Positions 21,740 to 22,849 of a stretch of 22,849 bases of DNA are shown one piece after another (within the stretch, counting starts at the first letter, position 1; the number at the start of each line of letters is the position of its first letter). Origin of the DNA: JAEKLB01 sp050249235 (GTDB lineage Bacteria; Actinomycetota; Acidimicrobiia; Acidimicrobiales; CADCSY01); NCBI GenBank assembly GCA_050249235.1, contig JBFWQW010000041.1, positions 1 through 22,849 on the forward strand. The letters are read 5' to 3'. The position numbers were made by a program, and so were the translations under genes. The notes under the pieces were generated by a model, which did not search any database, was not told where the DNA came from, and saw only the letters and a list, made by a program, of their open reading frames with translations.

Positions 21740-22639
21740 CTACGACCCGTCGAGCGCCCGGCGCAGCGATCCCACGAAGTCGGCGGCCCGGGCCGGCGCG
21801 TCGCCAGCGGGCCCGGCCTCGTGGACGATGCGGACGAGGGCCGAGCCGACGATGACGCCGTCGCAGGCGTCGGCGGCCTCGACGGCCTGCGCCGGCGTCG
21901 AGATCCCGACGCCGATGAGCACCGGTCGGTCGGTGATGGCCTTGAGCCGGGCGCCGATCAACGTCGCCGACGCGGCGAGGGCGGCCCGCTCCCCCGTCAC
22001 CCCCATCAGCCCCACGGCGTAGACCCATCCCCGGGAGCGGGCCGCGATGCGGGCCAGGCGCTCGTCCGGCGTCACCGGCGCGGCCAGCAGGATCGTCTCG
22101 ACGCCGGCGGCGTCGGCGGCCGACGACCACGGGTCGAGCTCCTCCAGGGGCAGGTCGGGCAGGATGGCGCCGGCCACCCCGGCCGCCACCAGGTTGCCGG
22201 CGAAGCGCCGGGCGCCGGCCCGGTGCACGACGTTGGCGTAGGTCATCACCACCAGCGGCACGCCGGCGTCGACGCCCGTGACGTCGTCGAGCACCGAGGC
22301 CGGCGTCGTGCCCCGCTCGAGGGCGGCGGCCGAGGCCAGCTGGATGACGGGACCGTCCATCACCGGGTCGGAGAACGGGATGCCGATCTCGACGGCGTCG
22401 GCCCCGGCGTCGGCCACGGCCCGAAGCACGTCGCACCAGTCGTCGGTGAGTCCGCCCGTGAGGTAGGGCACGAGCAGCTTCCGGCCCGCCTCCCTGGCGG
22501 CGCGGAAGGCGGCCTCGATCGCCCCCGGCGCGCTCGCGGCGCCGCCGTCGGCGGGGGTCTCGGCCGCGATGGCGGCCGCACCGGCGGCTGGGCCCCCCAC
22601 CTCCCAGCCCCCCCGGGCCTCGTCGTCGACCGCCGTCAC
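21740..22639 (-). CDS. trpA: Tryptophan synthase alpha chain
   Basis: TrpA cleaves indole-3-glycerol phosphate to indole and glyceraldehyde 3-phosphate and feeds indole to TrpB. The 299-residue product has LVPYLTGGLTDDW, the catalytic motif VEIGIPFSDPVMDGPVIQLAS (Glu and Asp active-site residues), VVMTYANVVHRAGARRF, AGVAGAILPDLPLEE, and the phosphate-binding VGLMGVTGER and VLIGVGISTPAQA/DGVIVGSALV. The start is GTG at 22639, preceded by GGGGAGA. An Ala/Gly-rich extension of about 35 residues precedes the first helix. The reading frame stays open upstream through the palindromic elements, but those codons are not expected to be translated. trpB would normally lie just beyond the right edge. 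Four to five hundred kb-scale context is not visible, so operon membership is inferred. Confidence 0.97.
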   Translation of the reverse strand: MTAVDDEARGGWEVGGPAAGAAAIAAETPADGGAASAPGAIEAAFRAAREAGRKLLVPYLTGGLTDDWCDVLRAVADAGADAVEIGIPFSDPVMDGPVIQLASAAALERGTTPASVLDDVTGVDAGVPLVVMTYANVVHRAGARRFAGNLVAAGVAGAILPDLPLEELDPWSSAADAAGVETILLAAPVTPDERLARIAARSRGWVYAVGLMGVTGERAALAASATLIGARLKAITDRPVLIGVGISTPAQAVEAADACDGVIVGSALVRIVHEAGPAGDAPARAADFVGSLRRALDGS

Positions 22640-22662
22640 GCCGTCTCCCCGCACCCGAGCCC

Positions 22663-22711
22663 GAACTGGGTGCCGCCCAAGCCGCCAGGCGGCTCCAGTG
22701 GCACCCAGAAC
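22663..22711. repeat. 49-nt palindromic (REP-like) element, copy 4
   Basis: Left arm GAACTGGGTGCC, inner stem around AGCCGC/GCGGCT with triloop CAG, right arm GGCACCCAGAAC. The right end reads AGAAC instead of AGTTC, so the outer stem is nine pairs. It sits 24 bp upstream of the trpA start. Confidence 0.9.
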
Positions 22712-22755
22712 GGAGGGGGGCCGTTCGTTCGAGCCGCCCGGCCGCACCCGAGCCC

Positions 22756-22804
22756 GAACAGGGTGCCGCCCAAGCCGCCCGGCGGCACCAGTGGCACCCA
22801 GAAC
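22756..22804. repeat. 49-nt palindromic (REP-like) element, copy 5
   Basis: Left arm GAACAGGGTGCC, inner GCCGC/GCGGC with triloop CCG, right arm GGCACCCAGAAC. It is the most diverged copy and lies 93 bp from copy 4 within the tandem duplication. Confidence 0.87.
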
Positions 22805-22849
22805 GGAGGGGCGCCGTTCGATCGACCCGCCCCACCCCACCCCAGCCCG

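Larger units (their letters stand above)
22651..22836. repeat. 93-bp tandem duplication upstream of trpA
   Basis: Two units of about 93 bp starting at 22651 and 22744 (GCACCCGAGCCCGAAC) are largely identical, differing by scattered substitutions. Each contains one palindromic element and ends with GAACGGAGGGG and CCGTTCG. The duplication lies directly upstream of trpA. Confidence 0.88.

Noticed and set aside
22640..22840. Upstream extension of trpA through the palindromic repeats
   Set aside because: The extra codons are the repeat itself; GTG at 22639 with GGGGAGA upstream fits the family better.

Overview
The window is very GC-rich, densely coded bacterial DNA. Codon third positions are strongly G/C and GTG starts are frequent. 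Gene order matches the actinobacterial trpA - pdtaR - polA - rpsA - coaE - uvrB neighbourhood known from mycobacteria. Together with the ANTAR response regulator, a Pol I with a degenerate proofreading domain and a tyrosine in the O-helix, this points to an actinobacterium. A deep-branching high-GC lineage such as Acidimicrobiia is my inference; I could not test it.

Left part (1-12582, almost all minus strand, so read right to left): a small coiled-coil protein overlaps pdtaR, followed by polA, an AbiEi/DUF559-type PD-(D/E)XK nuclease bracketed by palindromic elements, a SAM methyltransferase, rpsA (ribosomal protein S1), coaE, a membrane-anchored or secreted GH6 glucanase, uvrB, and an ECF sigma factor that overlaps a membrane anti-sigma-like gene running off the left edge. 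These are replication, repair and translation housekeeping genes with a few lineage-specific insertions.

Middle part (12699-19326, plus strand): malQ (GH77 4-alpha-glucanotransferase), a short-variable-loop tRNA with anticodon CAA, then a type II fatty acid synthase cluster fabD-fabH-fabG-acpP-fabF. These five genes supply malonyl-ACP formation, initiation condensation, ketoreduction, the carrier and elongation condensation. FabD carries an unusual C-terminal domain of about 80 residues that looks like an unmodified biotinyl/lipoyl-type fold. A six-codon minicistron overlaps its start codon. fabZ, the dehydratase step, sits convergently just downstream, in an operon with a Bcp-type peroxiredoxin.

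Right part (19327-22849): fabZ and bcp (minus), HU (minus), an EamA-type transporter (plus) and trpA (minus). Two more copies of the palindromic element lie upstream of trpA inside a 93-bp tandem duplication.

Two window-wide patterns stand out. First, a 49-nt palindromic element occurs five times (7732, 7804, 8820, 22663, 22756), always at gene ends or between genes, and three copies bracket the DUF559 nuclease. Second, a TAnnnT -10-like hexamer sits 6-9 nt upstream of the start codons of uvrB, coaE, polA, the coiled-coil gene, malQ and bcp, as expected for leaderless transcripts. Other genes (hup, acpP, fabH, trpA, the methyltransferase) have Shine-Dalgarno-like sequences instead. No CRISPR array, prophage, transposase or rRNA was seen.
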